In this document: one piece after another, positions 61,756 through 64,000 of the stretch
How the letters are laid out: each line of letters begins with the position of its first letter
Position numbering within the stretch: the first letter of the stretch is position 1
Source of the DNA: Streptomyces sp. NRRL B-24484
GTDB taxonomy: Bacteria > Actinomycetota > Actinomycetes > Streptomycetales > Streptomycetaceae
Direction of reading: 5' to 3'
DNA: 64,000 bases
NCBI RefSeq assembly: GCF_000717715.1
Contig: NZ_JOAI01000012.1
Location: 141,953 to 205,952 of the forward strand
Notes under the pieces: generated by a model
The model's database searches: none
Told to the model about the DNA's origin: nothing
Seen by the model: only the letters and a program-made list of their open reading frames with translations
Translations under genes and position numbers: made by a program

Positions 61756-63252
61756 ATGACCACCAGCACGTCGCTCGCTCCCGCCGGGACCTCCGGTCCG
61801 CCGTCCGCCGGAGCGCTCCCCTACCCGCAGCAACTCCACCGCACGATCGGCCGGTTCGGCTCCTTCGCGGCCGGCTTCTCGTTCATCTCGGTGCTGACCA
61901 CGGTCTTCCAGCTGTTCGCCTTCGGCTACGGCGCGGCCGGCCCGGCCTTCGTCTGGACCTGGCCGGCGGTGCTCGCGGGACAGCTGCTGGTGGCCGCCTG
62001 CTTCGCCGAACTCGCCGCCCGCTACCCGATCTCCGGGGCGATCTACCAGTGGGCGACCCGGCTGGCGAACCCGCTCTACGGCTGGTTCACCGGCTGGCTG
62101 ATGGTGCTCGGCCAGGTGGTCGTGGTCGCCGCGGCGGCCCTCGCGCTGCAGGTGGTGCTGCCGGCGCTGTGGCCGGGCTTCCAGCTGGTCGGCGGCGACC
62201 CGTCCCCGACCACGGCGAGCGGCGCGGCCAACGCGGTACTGCTGGGCACCGCGCTGATCGCGCTGACCACCCTGGTCAACGCCGTCGACAACCGGGTGCT
62301 GTCGCTGGTCAACGGCGTCGGGGTGACGGCCGAACTCGTCGGCATCGTGCTGATCCTGGTGCTGCTGTTCACCCACACCGAGCAGCCGGTGGGCTCGGTG
62401 CTGCACACCGCCCCCACCGGCGGCGGCTCCTGGACGCTGCTGGTCGGGGCGTTCACCGCGGCGTACGTCATGATCGGTTTCGACAGTGCGGGCGAGCTCT
62501 CCGAGGAGACGGTCGCCCCGCGCCGCACCGCGCCGCGGACGATCCTCACCGCACTCGCCGCGGCCGGGGTCGGCGGCGGTCTGCTGCTGCTCGGCGGTGT
62601 GCTGGCCGCCCCCAGCCTGACCGACGGCAGGCTCGCCTCCGAGGGCCTCTCGTACGTGCTGACCAGCAGTCTCGGCGAGGGGCTCGGCCGGGTGCTGCTG
62701 GCCGACGTGGCGGTCGCGGTCTGCGTCGGCACCCTGGCGATGCAGACCGCGGGCACCCGGATGGTGTTCTCGATGGCCCGGGACGGGGCGCTGCCCGGTG
62801 CCCGGCGGCTGGCCTCGGTGGCGCCGGTGAGCGGCGTGCCGCGCTGGGCGGCGGTGGCCGTGGGCGTGCCGGCGGCGGCCTTCCTGCTGCTCAACCTGGC
62901 CTCGCCGGCGGCCTTCCTGGCGCTCTCGGCGACCTGCATCGTGCTGGTCTACGCCGCGTACGCGCTGGTGGTGGGCGCGATGCTGGTCCGCCGGGTGCGC
63001 GGGCTGCCGCTCGGCGATGGCGGCCCGGACGTGGACGAGACCGGCCGGCCGCTGTTCACCCTCGGCCGCTGGGGGCTGCCGGTGAACGTGCTCGCCCTGC
63101 TCTACGGGGTGGCGATGACGGTCGACCTGGCCTGGCCGCGCGCCTCGGTGTACGACCCGGACGGCGGCCACTGGTACCTGCGGTGGTTCGCGGTGCTGGT
63201 GCTCGCCGGCGCGGTCGCCGCAGGTGCCGCCTACCGGCTGCGCCGCCGCTGA
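61756..63252 (+). CDS. APC-family amino-acid permease
   Basis: This 498-residue membrane protein has about twelve hydrophobic segments and the APC signatures FGSFAAGFSFISVLTTVF, ELAARYPISGAIYQWATRLANP and FTAAYVMIGFDSAGELSEET. This resembles the GABA/polyamine-type permeases. It probably imports an amino acid or amine. ATG 61756 is used. The palindromic operator upstream and the convergent TetR gene downstream suggest that uptake is induced by the substrate. Confidence 0.9.
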   Translation: MTTSTSLAPAGTSGPPSAGALPYPQQLHRTIGRFGSFAAGFSFISVLTTVFQLFAFGYGAAGPAFVWTWPAVLAGQLLVAACFAELAARYPISGAIYQWATRLANPLYGWFTGWLMVLGQVVVVAAAALALQVVLPALWPGFQLVGGDPSPTTASGAANAVLLGTALIALTTLVNAVDNRVLSLVNGVGVTAELVGIVLILVLLFTHTEQPVGSVLHTAPTGGGSWTLLVGAFTAAYVMIGFDSAGELSEETVAPRRTAPRTILTALAAAGVGGGLLLLGGVLAAPSLTDGRLASEGLSYVLTSSLGEGLGRVLLADVAVAVCVGTLAMQTAGTRMVFSMARDGALPGARRLASVAPVSGVPRWAAVAVGVPAAAFLLLNLASPAAFLALSATCIVLVYAAYALVVGAMLVRRVRGLPLGDGGPDVDETGRPLFTLGRWGLPVNVLALLYGVAMTVDLAWPRASVYDPDGGHWYLRWFAVLVLAGAVAAGAAYRLRRR

Positions 63253-63274
63253 CGGCGACCGTCCGGACCCGCGC

Positions 63275-64000
63275 TCACAGGAGCCGCTCGCCCTCCCGGC
63301 GGGCGGCTTCGGCGCGCTCCGGGCCGCAGCCGGCGAAGCGCAGCACGGCGTCCGCGACGGCCCGGGCCACCGGCTCCGCGGCACGGCCGCCGCGCTCCCG
63401 GGCGACCGCGACCCCGCCCTCGACCAGGCCGAACAGCAGGTCGGTGCGCAGGGCCGCGTCCGCGCCGGGGTCGAGCAGCGCGAGCAGTCGCCCGTACGCC
63501 GCCTTCAGTGCCTCGCGGGCGCCCCGGAAGCCGGCGAACCGCTCGCCGCGGACCTCGGGCAGCTGGTAGAGCGCGCCGAGGTTGTACAGGCCGCCGAAGA
63601 GCAGTCCGGAGTCCCGGGCGGCCAGGGCCCACAGTCGGGGTGCGGGGTCGGCGTCCGGGTCGGCGAGCAGCGCGGTGGCGAAGGCCAGCGAGGGCTCGAC
63701 GGTGCTCTCCAGCAGGGTGGCGAGGATGTCCTCCTTGCCCGCGAAGTAGTGGTACATCGAGGCCTGTCGCATCCCGGCGCGCTCGGCGACGGCGCGGGTG
63801 GTGGTGGCGGCGTAGCCGTTGCGGGTGAAGAGTTCGGCGGCCGCGGCGAGGACCTGCTCGCGCGGGGCGAGGCCGCTCGCCGAGGGCCCCTGGGCGCGCG
63901 GCCGGCCGACCCGTCCGGTGCCGGTGCCGGTGGCAGTGCCGGTGCCGGCCGCGGTGGCGGCGCCGGTGGCGGCGGGGCGGGCGGGCCGGCGGCTGGCGGG
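63275..64000 (-). CDS. TetR-family regulator, 5' end outside the window
   Basis: The frame runs unbroken from the stop at 63275 to the right edge (241 codons visible) without a start codon in the last 228 bp. The helix-turn-helix reads LAAAAELFTRNGYAATTTRAVAERAGMRQASMYHYFAGKEDIL. In front of it lies an unusual segment of more than 40 residues rich in Gly, Thr, Ala, Pro and Arg (GTGTATGTGTG-type). An ATG at 63772 would cut the DNA-binding domain, so it is not the real start. It probably controls the permease through the 61712-61731 site. Confidence 0.8.
   Translation of the reverse strand, partial: PASRRPARPAATGAATAAGTGTATGTGTGRVGRPRAQGPSASGLAPREQVLAAAAELFTRNGYAATTTRAVAERAGMRQASMYHYFAGKEDILATLLESTVEPSLAFATALLADPDADPAPRLWALAARDSGLLFGGLYNLGALYQLPEVRGERFAGFRGAREALKAAYGRLLALLDPGADAALRTDLLFGLVEGGVAVARERGGRAAEPVARAVADAVLRFAGCGPERAEAARREGERLL

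Noticed and set aside
63275..63772. Complete 165-residue TetR gene starting at ATG 63772
   Set aside because: This start would remove the first two helices of the DNA-binding domain, which are clearly encoded upstream in the same frame.

Overview
This window is a stretch of core chromosome from a very high-GC actinomycete of the Streptomycetaceae (Streptomyces or Kitasatospora). The evidence is the extreme third-position GC, the many GTG/TTG and leaderless starts, and a gene order (argCJBDR ... pheST ... sensor kinase - SpoU methyltransferase - rplT - rpmI - infC - DUF1844 - SseB ... Ski2-like helicase) that I recall from the corresponding part of Streptomyces chromosomes. There are no phage, IS or CRISPR signatures; the accessory character is limited to small regulator/effector pairs.

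Layout. 1-5.25 kb: the leftward arginine operon argC-J-B-D-R with ArgR-type operators at its promoter and at the promoter of a further leftward gene that starts just outside the window. 5.4-20.7 kb: assorted metabolic and regulatory genes (lone KASII-type synthase, RlmG-like rRNA methyltransferase, three GNAT acetyltransferases, a Ser/Thr kinase with a linked exported protein, a divergent MocR/EamA pair, arylamine N-acetyltransferase with an alpha/beta hydrolase, a ketopantoate-reductase-like enzyme, an SDR, and 3-hydroxybutyryl-CoA dehydrogenase). 21.0-22.7 kb: a lipoprotein, then a leftward unit made of one uncharacterised 244-residue protein and two non-coding RNAs that fold as circularly permuted tRNAs. 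22.8-23.8 kb: GH46 chitosanase with a perfect CsnR-type operator. 24-31.9 kb: pheST, a PAS histidine kinase, a SpoU methyltransferase and the translation operon infC-rpmI-rplT, in which infC starts at ATC. 32-39.6 kb: DUF1844, SseB-like, a beta-lactamase-fold protein, an amino-acid racemase/aldolase-fold enzyme, a DUF2510 protein, a catalytically degenerate SDR, a class-I amidotransferase-type hydrolase and a CDF metal exporter. 39.6-47.2 kb: a 5'-3' exonuclease, a two-component pair split by a divergent DUF2079 membrane protein, and a Ski2-like helicase. 47.7-58.2 kb: two groups of small roadblock-type proteins separated by an exported M6 metalloprotease, a TetR/FAD-monooxygenase pair and an ArsR/MFS pair. 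58.2-64 kb: a 15-bp tandem repeat, aminopeptidase P, a MarR/haloalkane-dehalogenase-like pair, and an APC permease with a TetR gene that runs off the right edge.

The most unusual object is the locus at about 21.6-22.7 kb. Downstream of the unknown protein, the minus strand carries two successive RNAs, each with the T arm and acceptor 3' strand placed before the acceptor 5' strand and D arm. In both, the acceptor (7 bp), T (5 bp), D and anticodon-position (5 bp) helices can all form, the acceptor stem is closed by a short loop, and the open ends lead into a further helix. This is the architecture of tRNA-mimic Y RNAs (YrlA type) or of permuted pre-tRNAs, but no Ro60/TROVE protein, RtcB or archease is visible here, so the neighbouring protein is the natural candidate partner. 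Other points worth a second look are the DUF2079 gene that has no stop codon before running antisense through the whole kinase gene, an identical promoter motif at identical distance upstream of two peptidase genes, and two probable response-regulator or repressor operators with very clear symmetry.
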